Origin: Pedobacter sp. R20-19
GTDB lineage: Bacteria > Bacteroidota > Bacteroidia > Sphingobacteriales > Sphingobacteriaceae
Direction of reading: 5' to 3'
Length of the DNA: 64,000 nt
Assembly: GCF_000708265.2 (NCBI RefSeq)
Contig: NZ_JCKI01000008.1
Span: forward strand, 310,001-374,000
This document shows positions 25,522 through 33,717 of this stretch, one piece after another (the first letter of the stretch is position 1; every line of letters begins with the position of its first letter). The position numbers and the translations under genes are program-made. Under the pieces are notes generated by a model, which saw only the letters and a program-made list of their open reading frames with translations, had not been told where the DNA came from and searched no databases.

Positions 25522-25555
25522 TTTGCAACTTTACTTAGCGAACTTTGCGGTTAAA
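25522..25555 (+). repeat. 34-bp direct repeat, copy 2
   Basis: Second copy of the repeat at 25121-25154, TTTGCAACTTTACTTAGC then GAACTTTGCGGTTAAA. It lies about 70 bases before the SRPBCC gene. No terminal inverted repeats or coding frame suggest a mobile element between the copies. Confidence 0.75.
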
Positions 25556-25622
25556 GCCCATAAATAATCTAGATTATCCTCAACAAAATGTCTTCTCTGC
25601 TGTTATGTTCTAAAATAAAAAC

Positions 25623-26093
25623 TTGAAAACATACCGATTAGAATTTGAACAAAAATTGCCGGTTGATTTAGATACCGCCTGGGATTTCTTTTCTTCTCCC
25701 TTAAATCTGGCAGAGATTACGCCAAAAGATATGACTTTTGATGTGACTTCCCCCAATATGGAAAAAACAAAGATGTATCCTGGGATGATCATCACCTATA
25801 AAGTTTCGCCACTGCTTGGCATTAAACTAGATTGGATGACTGAGATTACCCATGTGGTTGACAAGAAATACTTTGTTGATGAGCAGCGCTTTGGTCCCTT
25901 TGCATTCTGGCATCACCAACATCATTTTAGCCAGATTGAGAATGGAATTTTAATGCAAGATATTTTGCATTACGCTATAGGTTATGGTCCAATTGGTAAA
26001 ATCGCTAACGCAGTTACCGTGCATAAAAAGATTAATTCTATTTTCGATTTTAGATTTAAAAAGGTAGAGGAACTCTTTGGTAAGCTTTCTTAA
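25623..26093 (+). CDS. SRPBCC-family protein
   Basis: A 156-residue protein with the START/Bet v 1-like (SRPBCC) fold. Visible features are the N-terminal strand KTYRLEFEQKLPVDLDTAWDFF, the SSPLNLAEITPKDM loop, and the FGPFAFWHHQHHFSQIENG segment. The ORF begins at a TTG (25623), because no ATG occurs before residue 37. These proteins bind hydrophobic ligands in a central cavity; the ligand is not known here. The gene ends 10 bases before the convergent DUF4468 gene, with no terminator hairpin between them. Confidence 0.85.
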   Translation: MKTYRLEFEQKLPVDLDTAWDFFSSPLNLAEITPKDMTFDVTSPNMEKTKMYPGMIITYKVSPLLGIKLDWMTEITHVVDKKYFVDEQRFGPFAFWHHQHHFSQIENGILMQDILHYAIGYGPIGKIANAVTVHKKINSIFDFRFKKVEELFGKLS

Positions 26094-26103
26094 TTGAAAT
26101 TGT

Positions 26104-26682
26104 TTACCACTTTTTAGTAGAAATGGTTTCTGCAGGTTTTGATGTTTTTTTAACTGTTGCATCAGTAGCTAAAAACTTCTTTAGGCTTTCTACCAGCTTT
26201 GCAACTTTAAGGTAAGCTGCAGCTTGAATATCCTTCCATTCGCCTGCAGTAAGTTTATCCACTTTTTTCTCTAAAGGTGAGCCTATATTGGTTACAGCAA
26301 CAAAATTACCATAGCGATCTCTTTGGTATGGAATAAATTTAAAGTCTGTAAGCCAAAATCTGTATTTATTATCTCTGGCCTCAAAAGTTAGGTTATACAT
26401 GATTTCTCCACTAGGATGCCCCACTACTAAAACTGTTTTATCAATAATTAATTTTCCTTTTGCAACTATAGATGAATCGGTTTGACTTTCAGTTTGAATT
26501 GTCTTTTTCTGTGTGGCGACGAAATCCTGAGCACGTTTTAACAGTACATCCTTACTTATCTTTTGAGAATCAATCACCTTATAATAGATAAACTTACCAT
26601 CATCAGCTGTGGCAAACTGTTTCTGCTGTGCAAATAAGGTAATGGAAAATAAAGTGATAATCAGAAGTAAGCCGTATTTCAT
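26104..26682 (-). CDS. Exported DUF4468-domain protein
   Basis: A 192-residue exported protein: signal peptide (MKYGLLLIITLFSITLFAQQ) and then the DUF4468 domain (TBP-like fold), seen in the order YYKVIDSQKISKDVLLKRAQ, SQTDSSIVAKGKLIID, GEIMYNLTFEARDNKYRFWL and TDFKFIPY. Function is unknown; the signal peptide places it outside the cytoplasm. The C-terminal tail is lysine- and threonine-rich. Confidence 0.85.
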   Translation of the reverse strand: MKYGLLLIITLFSITLFAQQKQFATADDGKFIYYKVIDSQKISKDVLLKRAQDFVATQKKTIQTESQTDSSIVAKGKLIIDKTVLVVGHPSGEIMYNLTFEARDNKYRFWLTDFKFIPYQRDRYGNFVAVTNIGSPLEKKVDKLTAGEWKDIQAAAYLKVAKLVESLKKFLATDATVKKTSKPAETISTKKW

Positions 26683-26725
26683 TGAGTTAAATTAATAAAC
26701 AGTGTAATATTTAAAGGTAACAAAA

Positions 26726-26750
26726 AGCCGCCAGTTTGATGCTGGCGGCT
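26726..26750 (-). terminator. Terminator after the BBP2-like porin gene
   Basis: AGCCGCCAG (26726-26734) and CTGGCGGCT (26742-26750) form a GC-rich 9-bp stem with a TTTGATG loop. Read on the minus strand it runs into a T-tract, about 20 bases after the porin stop codon. Confidence 0.85.
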
Positions 26751-26771
26751 AATATTAAAAACAACTAAATT

Positions 26772-27788
26772 CTAAAAAGCATATACTGCGGCTAGAGAAA
26801 ACTGACCAGCATTTGGTGCCGCCATTCCATTTTCTTTTACAAAAGGCTTATTGCCGCTGTGGTCTAATCTAACCTCCGGGATAAAAGTTAATCCTCCAGA
26901 TTTGATATTAGCAGTAAAGGTTACCGCTGTGTATTTATCACCAGCTACTCCAGCCACTTCTTTGTATTTAAAATACTCCCCTCTTAATCCTAATGTTACA
27001 GCGTCTGCAACAGCCAATTGCGGATAAAGTGCTGCTCCTGCATAACCACCACCATCATTATCGATATCATAATTAGCAGCATTTAAACCTAATTTAAATT
27101 TGCTGGTAATCTGATATGATGTGGTCAGGTCTTCTATCGTTCCATAGCCACCACCACCAGCACCAGATAATACATTCAGATAAGCCGTCCAGCCTTCAAC
27201 CGGAGCAATCATTAACTGCCCGCCAACGCTTGAAACACCACGCGTAGCCGTGTAAACATTCCAATCGTTAAATAAACCAGCCATTAAACTTACTTTATCA
27301 GAGAATTTATAAGTTGCCTTGATTCCTGCGTTCTGGAATGGGCCATTGGTGAATAAATAAGAAGTAGAATAGTTAAAGTTACCTACCGGCGAAATCACTT
27401 CATAACCGATAAATGTACCCATATAACCTGCTGTCATTGAAAATTTATCCGTAAAATCATAATTCACATAAAGGTTTTGAATATGGAAGGAAGAAACATC
27501 TTCAGCAGCATTAGGAATAGACTGCGCTTGCCCACGGGGACCAAAAGAAAGCTCTCCCACAAATGAAGCTTTACCTGTTTTCTTTTTAAGTACCAAATCA
27601 ATCATTCCTAATGAGACCGAATTATGATCTGAAGCAAATGAAGTTTTAATATTTGGTTTCTTGGCAAAATCATATTTAAAATAGGTATCAACTGACCCTG
27701 AAATTTCAAGAGGTGATGTTGGTGTCTCTTGAGCAAAGGCACACGTAGTGCTGGCCATAGTAAATACAGCAGTTAAAAATTTCTTCAT
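26772..27788 (-). CDS. Outer-membrane beta-barrel porin (BBP2/OmpL-like)
   Basis: A 338-residue outer-membrane barrel. Signal peptide MKKFLTAVFTMASTTCAFAQ, then alternating beta-strand segments rich in Gly, Tyr and Phe, ending in AVYAF with a C-terminal phenylalanine. The pattern (ISGSVDTYFKYDFAKKP, TAGYMGTFIGYEVISPVGNFNYS, LFNDWNVY) fits the putative beta-barrel porin-2 family. It is 36 bases after the ammonium transporter gene on the same strand and ends at a strong terminator, so the two form an operon. A role in letting ammonium or another small solute through the outer membrane is an inference from that linkage. Confidence 0.88.
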   Translation of the reverse strand: MKKFLTAVFTMASTTCAFAQETPTSPLEISGSVDTYFKYDFAKKPNIKTSFASDHNSVSLGMIDLVLKKKTGKASFVGELSFGPRGQAQSIPNAAEDVSSFHIQNLYVNYDFTDKFSMTAGYMGTFIGYEVISPVGNFNYSTSYLFTNGPFQNAGIKATYKFSDKVSLMAGLFNDWNVYTATRGVSSVGGQLMIAPVEGWTAYLNVLSGAGGGGYGTIEDLTTSYQITSKFKLGLNAANYDIDNDGGGYAGAALYPQLAVADAVTLGLRGEYFKYKEVAGVAGDKYTAVTFTANIKSGGLTFIPEVRLDHSGNKPFVKENGMAAPNAGQFSLAAVYAF

Positions 27789-27824
27789 GTTTGAGCTTTT
27801 GGGGTTTAGATATAAGTTTTCTGG

Positions 27825-29231
27825 TTAAGAAATGGATTCGGTTAACGGACTGTTTCTTTCGATATAAATCGCTCTTTCCTCAACCAATAAGGTTCCTTGA
27901 GAGTATTTCTCATTATGTTGTGATTCATCAAGGCCCATTTCTTCTTCCTCTTCAGATACACGAATAGGCTGAATCAGGTTGATAAATTTGAAAATTACGA
28001 ATGATACCACAAAACTAAACACAATAACAATGGCCGCACCCTTCAACTGTGTAAAGAAGAATTCTGGATTGCCGTAAAACAAACCGTCATTACCAAGGCT
28101 ATTAACTGTTTTTGTCGCAAATACTCCTGTTAAAATCATACCTACAATACCACCTACTCCATGACAAGGAAATACATCTAAAGTATCATCTAAACTTGTT
28201 TTTTGTTTCCATGAAACAACCAGATTAGAAATCACCGCAGCAATAACCCCTATAAATATACTGGATGGAATACTGACGAAACCTGCACCTGGCGTAATGG
28301 CAACTAAACCAACTACTGCACCAATACAGAAACCTAAAACTGAAGGTTTTTTACCTCTTGCTACATCAAAAAACATCCATGATAAACCAGCAGCACCAGC
28401 AGCAGTATTGGTGGTTAAGAAAGCAGAAACGGCTAAACTACTTGCCCCCAATGCAGAACCTGCATTAAAACCGAACCAACCAAACCATAGTAAACCTGTA
28501 CCAATTAATACATATGGAATATTTGCAGGTGGAACTTCTTTATGCTCCATGTGCGATTTTCTACGTTTCAAAACCAAGGCTCCGGCCAAAGCCGCCATAC
28601 CCGCAGAGATATGCACTACCGTTCCACCAGCAAAGTCTAACACACCCATTTTTAATAAGAAACCTTCTGGGTGCCATGTCCAATGTGCCAATGGCGAATA
28701 AACAAATACGGCGAATAATACAATGAATAAGATATATGATGTAAAACGAATCCGCTCGGCTACTGCGCCAACTACCAAACCAGGTGTAATGATGGCAAAC
28801 ATTAATTGAAATACCGCAAATAAGGAAAGCGGAATAGTTAAGTCTGATCCCCCTTGTAAATGTGGTGCACCAGAATTTACATTTTTAAAGAATAAAAAGG
28901 TTGATGGATTTCCAATAAAACCACCAATGGTATCGCCAAATGCCAAGCTGAAACCTACAACAATCCATAGTACAGTAATTACACCTGCAGCTACTACACT
29001 TTTAATCATAGTAGATAGTACATTTTTTCTATGTACCATACCGCCGTAGAAAAATGCCAGACCTGGTGTCATTAAAAAAACCAATGCCGCAGCGATTAGA
29101 ATAAACGCCATATCCGGACCACTGTATTTTCCTTCATCAAAATTTGGAAGAAGCGGAATAAATAAGGCTAGAATTGCGACAATCATCAAGATCACGAATG
29201 GCGCATACTGTTTTAGAGAAAGTTTAGTCAT
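27825..29231 (-). CDS. amt: Ammonium transporter, Amt family
   Basis: A 468-residue inner-membrane transporter with about 11-12 hydrophobic segments. The family signatures are present: DMAFILIAAALVFLMTPGLAFFYGGM near the N terminus and the conserved twin regions that line the conduction pore (DFAGGTVVHISAGMAALAGA, with conserved His, and DTLDVFPCHGVGGIVGMILTG with the second pore His). It conducts NH3/NH4+. A hydrophilic C-terminal tail (EEEEMGLDESQHNEKYSQGT) is where PII proteins normally dock, but no glnK gene follows; the downstream gene is the BBP2-like barrel. The ATG at 29231 gives a normal start. Confidence 0.95.
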   Translation of the reverse strand: MTKLSLKQYAPFVILMIVAILALFIPLLPNFDEGKYSGPDMAFILIAAALVFLMTPGLAFFYGGMVHRKNVLSTMIKSVVAAGVITVLWIVVGFSLAFGDTIGGFIGNPSTFLFFKNVNSGAPHLQGGSDLTIPLSLFAVFQLMFAIITPGLVVGAVAERIRFTSYILFIVLFAVFVYSPLAHWTWHPEGFLLKMGVLDFAGGTVVHISAGMAALAGALVLKRRKSHMEHKEVPPANIPYVLIGTGLLWFGWFGFNAGSALGASSLAVSAFLTTNTAAGAAGLSWMFFDVARGKKPSVLGFCIGAVVGLVAITPGAGFVSIPSSIFIGVIAAVISNLVVSWKQKTSLDDTLDVFPCHGVGGIVGMILTGVFATKTVNSLGNDGLFYGNPEFFFTQLKGAAIVIVFSFVVSFVIFKFINLIQPIRVSEEEEEMGLDESQHNEKYSQGTLLVEERAIYIERNSPLTESIS

Positions 29232-29519
29232 CTTTTTTAGTTTGTTTTGCTTGTTTATATAAATAGTTCAATTATTTGATAATTATTTTCATAAAAATAC
29301 AACATATCACATCTTCTACACCATAAAATGATATTTTTCTAACAAAAAAATAAAATTTTTGTAAAACAATGAGAATTACACAACATTAAATACGAATTCA
29401 TAAAAAATGGACTCATTTTAATAGTACTTTTTAATAAAATTAAAACGTCATTTTTCACACAATTCACTCGCATCTTGATATATATTCCAAATCTCAATAA
29501 AAAAAATATCCTATAAACG

Positions 29520-29549
29520 AAAAAACCCATGAAAAATCACAGGTTTTTT
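29520..29549 (-). terminator. Terminator after the TIGR01212 gene
   Basis: AAAAAACC (29520-29527) pairs with GGTTTTTT (29542-29549), and the stem can be extended by the inner wobble pairs CATG/CACA. Its T-rich arm and downstream T's point to termination of the minus-strand gene at 29576-30523. It is a weak-to-moderate hairpin. Confidence 0.6.
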
Positions 29550-29575
29550 ATAAAAACTATTAAGAATTTTAGATA

Positions 29576-30523
29576 TTAAGGTAAATATAGAGATCCCTGC
29601 ACAATACCTCTTCTTTCTAATTCTTTGTCCATATATGTTTGAATTGCAGATTTATTTAAACCCCAGTTTGGTGCAATTAATAAATCCCAATCAGATATTC
29701 CAAATAATCTTTGAATAACAATATCCGGACGCAACATGGGAATTAACTCACAAAGTAAATCAGTATATTCTTCTAACGTAAATAGTTTAAAAGGCTCCTT
29801 TTTATATTTAGCACCCATAATAGAACCTTCTACTACATGCAAATGATGAAATTTAACAAACTTAATCTGCGGAAAACGGTTGATTTCATGAATATAGCCA
29901 TACATCTGTTCCTTGGTTTCCCAGGGAAAACCAAAAATGGTATGCACGCATAGATCTAATTTACTGTCTTTCAATAATTCTACCGCAGCTACAAATTCAC
30001 CATGGCTACAACCTCTATTAATCTGATTGAGTGTTTCATCGTAAATAGATTCCATTCCCATTTCCAAATCAACATCAAAACGATCGGCATAACTTTCCAG
30101 TAATGCCACCTTTTCAGCATCAATACAATCTGGTCGGGTACCCACAGAAAAACCAACAATATCTTCGGTATTTACAGATAAAGCCTCATCATACATCATC
30201 TTTAAATAATGTACTGGCGCATAGGTATTGGTATTAGGTTGAAAGTACACTATATACTTATCTGCACGGTAAGATGTTTTGGCCCTTGTCATGCCCTCAA
30301 TCAGCTGATCTTTGATCTTGGGGTTTTGCCTGGAAGGCTCTGGTGTAAAAGAATCAACATTACAATAGGTACAACCACCAAAACCTTTGCTTCCATCTCG
30401 GTTGGGGCAAGTGAAACCTCCATCTACAATTACTTTAAATACACGCTGCCCTTTATATTTCTCACGTAAATATGTACCGTAATTCCTATATCCCTTTATG
30501 CCTAAATCTACCAGTGTTCCCAT
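29576..30523 (-). CDS. TIGR01212-family radical SAM protein (YhcC-like)
   Basis: A 315-residue radical SAM protein from the ATG at 30523 (an in-frame TTG at 30532 adds three residues). The cluster motif has the unusually long spacing of this family: CPNRDGSKGFGGCTYC gives Cys-X11-Cys-X2-Cys. Other family segments are YIVYFQPNTNTYAPVHYLK, IVGFSVGTRPDC and LDLCVHTIFGFPWETKEQM. The family resembles Elp3-like radical SAM proteins, but its substrate is not established. It is followed by a terminator, and about 70 bases separate it from the small membrane gene upstream on the same strand. Confidence 0.9.
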   Translation of the reverse strand: MGTLVDLGIKGYRNYGTYLREKYKGQRVFKVIVDGGFTCPNRDGSKGFGGCTYCNVDSFTPEPSRQNPKIKDQLIEGMTRAKTSYRADKYIVYFQPNTNTYAPVHYLKMMYDEALSVNTEDIVGFSVGTRPDCIDAEKVALLESYADRFDVDLEMGMESIYDETLNQINRGCSHGEFVAAVELLKDSKLDLCVHTIFGFPWETKEQMYGYIHEINRFPQIKFVKFHHLHVVEGSIMGAKYKKEPFKLFTLEEYTDLLCELIPMLRPDIVIQRLFGISDWDLLIAPNWGLNKSAIQTYMDKELERRGIVQGSLYLP

Positions 30524-30604
30524 TGGCTGCAAAAATACGCTTTTTGAACGAAACCTGGAATTAGACTGAGAGGTGAGAAATGAGATGTGAGATTAGGCAT
30601 ACAT

Positions 30605-30850
30605 TTAGCTGGTGGTAACGAACAACCGTATATGAATCGTTGAGGAAGCAGCCTTTAGAATTAAAGTAATCCCCAAAACAATTACTCCGAAGGTAATCGT
30701 CACGAAAGACAGCTTAAAGTTTATTCCCATCAAAAAATAATATAACCAAAAGGAAACAGCTACAACCGATAATACGACTGTATTTATGGCTAATGGCTTT
30801 AATGTAATAAGTTCTTTAAATTCAAAGTCTTTATTGTTTTCCTGTTTCAT
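30605..30850 (-). CDS. Short membrane protein, probable truncated relative of the two upstream genes
   Basis: An 81-residue protein with two hydrophobic segments (AINTVVLSVVAVSFWLYYFL and FVTITFGVIVLGITLIL). Its segment layout and the ITLKPLAIN / VITHKPYF / ILRPVTTLP starts resemble the membrane-anchored N termini of the two genes at 30889-31437 and 31452-32006. After the second segment those genes continue with a folded domain, while this one stops at residue 81, leaving only about 70 bases before the radical SAM gene. It is therefore probably a truncated third copy. Confidence 0.5.
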   Translation of the reverse strand: MKQENNKDFEFKELITLKPLAINTVVLSVVAVSFWLYYFLMGINFKLSFVTITFGVIVLGITLILKAASSTIHIRLFVTTS

Positions 30851-30888
30851 AGTATAGATGATCGATCTTAGCTATATTAATAAAAAAA

Positions 30889-31437
30889 TCATTCTAACTT
30901 GGAATACCAGCATGCTCCCAGTTTTTGAATTGACCTCAGACTATTTTTAGTTACTAAAGAAAAGTTTAACTCCTTTTTTGCCGTAATTAAAAATCTTCTT
31001 AAGAGCTCTGCTTTTTCTTTATCTATAGTTTGCGATGTACTCGTATCTGTTAAATTGATATTTTTCCCATTACTTAAATTGATTTGGATAGAGATAAACG
31101 ACTTTTCTACCCGTTCATAATCGTAACTGTAAAAGCCTGAAATATCCGTTTTCTTATACTTTTTCAGTTCTTTTTTCTTTTCTTCTATATATAAAAAAAC
31201 TTGATCAAAATAAACTATTATAGTTTTTGTCATAAAAAAATTTATAAGTAAAAGCATGATTATACCAAAAACAAAGAACGTAAAAATTAACCCATACGTC
31301 CCGAAATAACGGAAACCTGTTTCTCCATATATAACAAACAAGGGTACCCCAACTACAAACCCTAAGATATAATTTACATAATGTGGAAGCGTGGTCACTG
31401 GCCTTAAAATAAATTTTTCATATTTATGATTTTGCAT
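30889..31437 (-). CDS. Membrane protein with PH-like domain, candidate immunity protein
   Basis: A 182-residue protein: two hydrophobic segments (about 20-40 and 48-72), then a charged beta-rich domain with IIVYFDQVFLYIEEKKKELKKYKKTDISGFYSYDY. The overall plan resembles bacterial PH-domain membrane proteins. The next gene upstream has the same plan and matching end (GACWYSK versus SSWYAN), so they are tandem paralogues. They lie at the downstream end of the VgrG/effector cluster, where immunity genes are typical. No direct evidence for immunity function exists. Confidence 0.6.
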   Translation of the reverse strand: MQNHKYEKFILRPVTTLPHYVNYILGFVVGVPLFVIYGETGFRYFGTYGLIFTFFVFGIIMLLLINFFMTKTIIVYFDQVFLYIEEKKKELKKYKKTDISGFYSYDYERVEKSFISIQINLSNGKNINLTDTSTSQTIDKEKAELLRRFLITAKKELNFSLVTKNSLRSIQKLGACWYSKLE

Positions 31438-31451
31438 ACTTTCCAGCTATT

Positions 31452-32006
31452 TTAATTTGCATACCAACTTGAAGGGGCATTACTGAAGGCACGAAATTTA
31501 CTCTTTCTCATTAGCTTAAAATTTAATTTGGTTAATAAGGCTTTAAGAAAAGCCCTGAACATCACATTTTTTTCCTTATCATACTTTTCCGCCATAAAAA
31601 GCGCTGAATACTCACTTGCCTCGAATACCTTTCCATTTCTATAGTATATTGTTATAGACGAAGCGAGGCCTTTTTTAGTTAAATCTGAATGGTTAATAGC
31701 TGCCTCATCATGAAAGTAAAATCCATTAATTTCATTTAGTTTAATCAAAGTTGTTTTTTTTCTATCGCTGATAATTAAATTATCACCTACAATATTTAAT
31801 TCTAGATTCTTGCTAATTAAAAAACTTCCCCAAATATAAACTAAGAGAACAATAGCTAAGCAGATCATAAGCCCTGAAGGTTTAACATAAAAGAACTCAC
31901 TATAGAAAAAGAATATAGATGCAGCCAGGATTAAAATAAAAAAATAGGAAAAATATGGTTTATGAGTAATAACATTCTTTAAATTAATTTTGCTTTTCAT
32001 AATCAA
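31452..32006 (-). CDS. Membrane protein with PH-like domain, candidate immunity protein
   Basis: A 184-residue paralogue of the next gene downstream (14 bases away): two hydrophobic segments at about 18-36 and 45-65, then NLELNIVGDNLIISDRKKTTLIKLNEINGFYFHD, equivalent to IIVYFDQVFLYIEEKKK...DISGFYSYD. Both carry a C-terminal aromatic pair. Whether they bind to a toxin is not known. The AT-rich composition matches the rest of the cluster. Confidence 0.6.
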   Translation of the reverse strand: MIMKSKINLKNVITHKPYFSYFFILILAASIFFFYSEFFYVKPSGLMICLAIVLLVYIWGSFLISKNLELNIVGDNLIISDRKKTTLIKLNEINGFYFHDEAAINHSDLTKKGLASSITIYYRNGKVFEASEYSALFMAEKYDKEKNVMFRAFLKALLTKLNFKLMRKSKFRAFSNAPSSWYAN

Positions 32007-32097
32007 TTCTTTTAATCTATTTTTTTCAAATCAAATTGGGTTATGAATTGATAGTTATATTTAACTTCTTCCTTTAAATTCGCTTTTGCACTTAGGA

Positions 32098-32516
32098 TTA
32101 AGGCCTTTTTTTTTCGATTACTCTCCTTACAATATATTCATAATTATATTCAGTAAAGTCATACTCTATCATTGGTTTATAGAATTTATTATATTGTTCT
32201 TCTAAAATCTGATTATTTAATCTATCCTTTAAAAGTTTACCAACAGTCATTATCTCCACTGTTTCACCATTATCGTCGATGATTCCATGTGTCAATTCAA
32301 TTTCAATTGGAACATCGACAAATATCTGAGAATTGAATTTTAACTCAGACGTATGGTATCACAATTTTTTGAATACGTTTGTATGTAGGGCTTTCCATTG
32401 TTTATCCGAGTATCAGGATTGTCTATCATGTTTACAATCCATCTTCCCAAATATTTATCGAAAAATAAACCTATACCCAATGCGCCTATTGCAACATACT
32501 TTAAAATATTTTTCAT
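32098..32516 (-). pseudogene. Frameshifted small membrane protein gene, candidate immunity gene
   Basis: Two overlapping frames together read as one protein. From the ATG at 32516 the sequence runs MKNILKYVAIGALGIGLFFD to YSKNCDTIRLS and then hits TAA at 32342-32340. The other frame, starting right at that point, continues LKFNSQIFVDVPIEIELTHG to VRRVIEKKRP and ends at 32098. Restoring one T in AGTTAAAA near 32340 (AGT TTA AAA TTC) would join them into a product of about 139 residues. It has one N-terminal hydrophobic segment. It is either a recent pseudogene or a sequencing error. It sits in the immunity-like part of the VgrG cluster. Confidence 0.55.
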
Positions 32517-32577
32517 TTATATTATTTCTACAAACTATTTAGAATGGGTTATTTGTAGAATGTAAGCTCCATCTACT

Positions 32578-33156
32578 CTACTTTTGCTCAAACCGCTTTT
32601 TAAACTCTTCTTTCGGCATAATGTAGGTTAAGTACTGTTCAACATTATATTTAAATTGATTTTCAGTAACATCAACATTCCATCCGTCCTCTGGATCCCT
32701 TGTTTTACTGATTGAATCAGGAAGGTCTTCTCTTACTTTAAAAATAGGTATTGGATTTTTGGGGGAACCATAATTATTACTATTTAGTTCATCTTTATTG
32801 ACTGTTATTATTATTTTCTTGCCCCGTAAAGAAGTTGGAAAAGCAAGTCCTTTATCATCTGGGTAATTAAAAAAAGTAATCTCTAGATACTTGTTTATCG
32901 ATTTTTCCCTGAAAAAAATTTTGTAAATACTTTCTTCTGGAGATAATAAAGATGTTTTATATTGAGTATCTCTAAAATCAAGCTGATTAGGAAATAAAAT
33001 ACTTAGTTCTACACAATTATCAATATATATAGGAATCGCACTTTTTGAATTATTATCTTTTTTTTTGAAAAGATAGTTAATCCCATAAATTATTAAAGGG
33101 AATATAATTAATACACCTACTGCCCAGCTAAGGGCTTGTGAGATTTGCTTATTCAT
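32578..33156 (-). CDS. Membrane-anchored protein, candidate immunity protein
   Basis: A 192-residue protein with one N-terminal transmembrane segment (WAVGVLIIFPLIIYGINYLF) and a predicted extracytoplasmic domain of beta-rich character (IPIYIDNCVELSILFPNQLDF, KIIITVNKDEL). It ends NVEQYLTYIMPKEEFKKRFEQK. The C-terminal 21 residues are repeated in a noncoding remnant just upstream (33175-33240), showing that a second copy existed. Family unknown. Position near the effector genes suggests an immunity role. Confidence 0.65.
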   Translation of the reverse strand: MNKQISQALSWAVGVLIIFPLIIYGINYLFKKKDNNSKSAIPIYIDNCVELSILFPNQLDFRDTQYKTSLLSPEESIYKIFFREKSINKYLEITFFNYPDDKGLAFPTSLRGKKIIITVNKDELNSNNYGSPKNPIPIFKVREDLPDSISKTRDPEDGWNVDVTENQFKYNVEQYLTYIMPKEEFKKRFEQK

Positions 33157-33174
33157 CTACAGACTGAGAAACTA

Positions 33175-33240
33175 TTATTTCTTTTCAAACCTCTCATTAA
33201 ACTCGTCTTTTGACATAATGTAAATAAAATACCATTTGTT
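33175..33240 (-). pseudogene. C-terminal remnant of a duplicated copy of the 32578 gene
   Basis: Read on the minus strand, this stretch encodes NKWYFIYIMSKDEFNERFEKK and a stop. It corresponds to the end of the intact downstream gene (VEQYLTYIMPKEEFKKRFEQK, then stop). A TAA directly before the matching region and the absence of any upstream frame show that only the last 21 codons survive. The remaining copy was probably lost by deletion. Confidence 0.6.
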
Positions 33241-33261
33241 TTACACCCCAGAGTTTAACAT

Positions 33262-33717
33262 TTACTTAAGATTAGCTTTTGCATCCTTACTTCCCAATAT
33301 GGCTGCTTTTTGCCAGAATATTTTAGCACCATTTATATTATTTCGTTTTGCCAGAACAATACCAAGTTCATTATAAATTATCCTTTGATTTTTTTGATTA
33401 TATAAATGAATTGAATCTACTGCCTTTTGTAGGTATTTCTCTGCGTTGTTTAGCTCTCCTTTCTTTAGATAATAACTACCAAGTGGTGCCACCGCCTTGT
33501 AAAAACCTAAACCATAAGAAGTTTCTAATTCTCTTTTAGCGCTTTCTAAGTCAGAGTCAAGTAACTTAATACCTCTATCATATTGTATCTTCCCATTTAC
33601 AATTTGATATTCTTCCATATTTGTACTAAGGCTTTTTCTGGATATAACCATTATGATAAATACTGCTAAAACAATACATAAAGAGCCAATAATTACTTTG
33701 ATTTTCATAGATGTCAT
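33262..33717 (-). CDS. Membrane-anchored TPR/Sel1-like protein, candidate immunity protein
   Basis: A 151-residue protein with an N-terminal anchor (VIIGSLCIVLAVFIIMVI) and helical repeats of the tetratricopeptide type (YDRGIKLLDSDLESAKREL, LGSYYLKKGELNNAEKYLQK, NELGIVLAKRNNINGAKIFW), so its soluble part is a short repeat stack. The ATG overlaps the previous stop codon by four bases (ATGA), which indicates translational coupling. TPR-like proteins are often protein-binding, fitting an immunity or chaperone role, but this is inference. Confidence 0.7.
   Translation of the reverse strand: MTSMKIKVIIGSLCIVLAVFIIMVISRKSLSTNMEEYQIVNGKIQYDRGIKLLDSDLESAKRELETSYGLGFYKAVAPLGSYYLKKGELNNAEKYLQKAVDSIHLYNQKNQRIIYNELGIVLAKRNNINGAKIFWQKAAILGSKDAKANLK

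Noticed and set aside
28297..28701. 134-codon plus-strand frame opposite the ammonium transporter
   Set aside because: Antisense to a highly conserved gene with strong family motifs; Lys/Pro/Ala-rich shadow.
30570..30600. GA-rich repeats (GAGAGGTGAGAAATGAGATG) before the TIGR01212 gene as a regulatory element
   Set aside because: Too degenerate and short to separate from simple low-complexity sequence; a similar stretch at 52450-52475 is also unstructured.
32333..32542. 69-codon plus-strand frame opposite the frameshifted gene
   Set aside because: It is antisense to the reconstructed minus-strand protein; its cysteine/tyrosine-rich sequence looks like a shadow.
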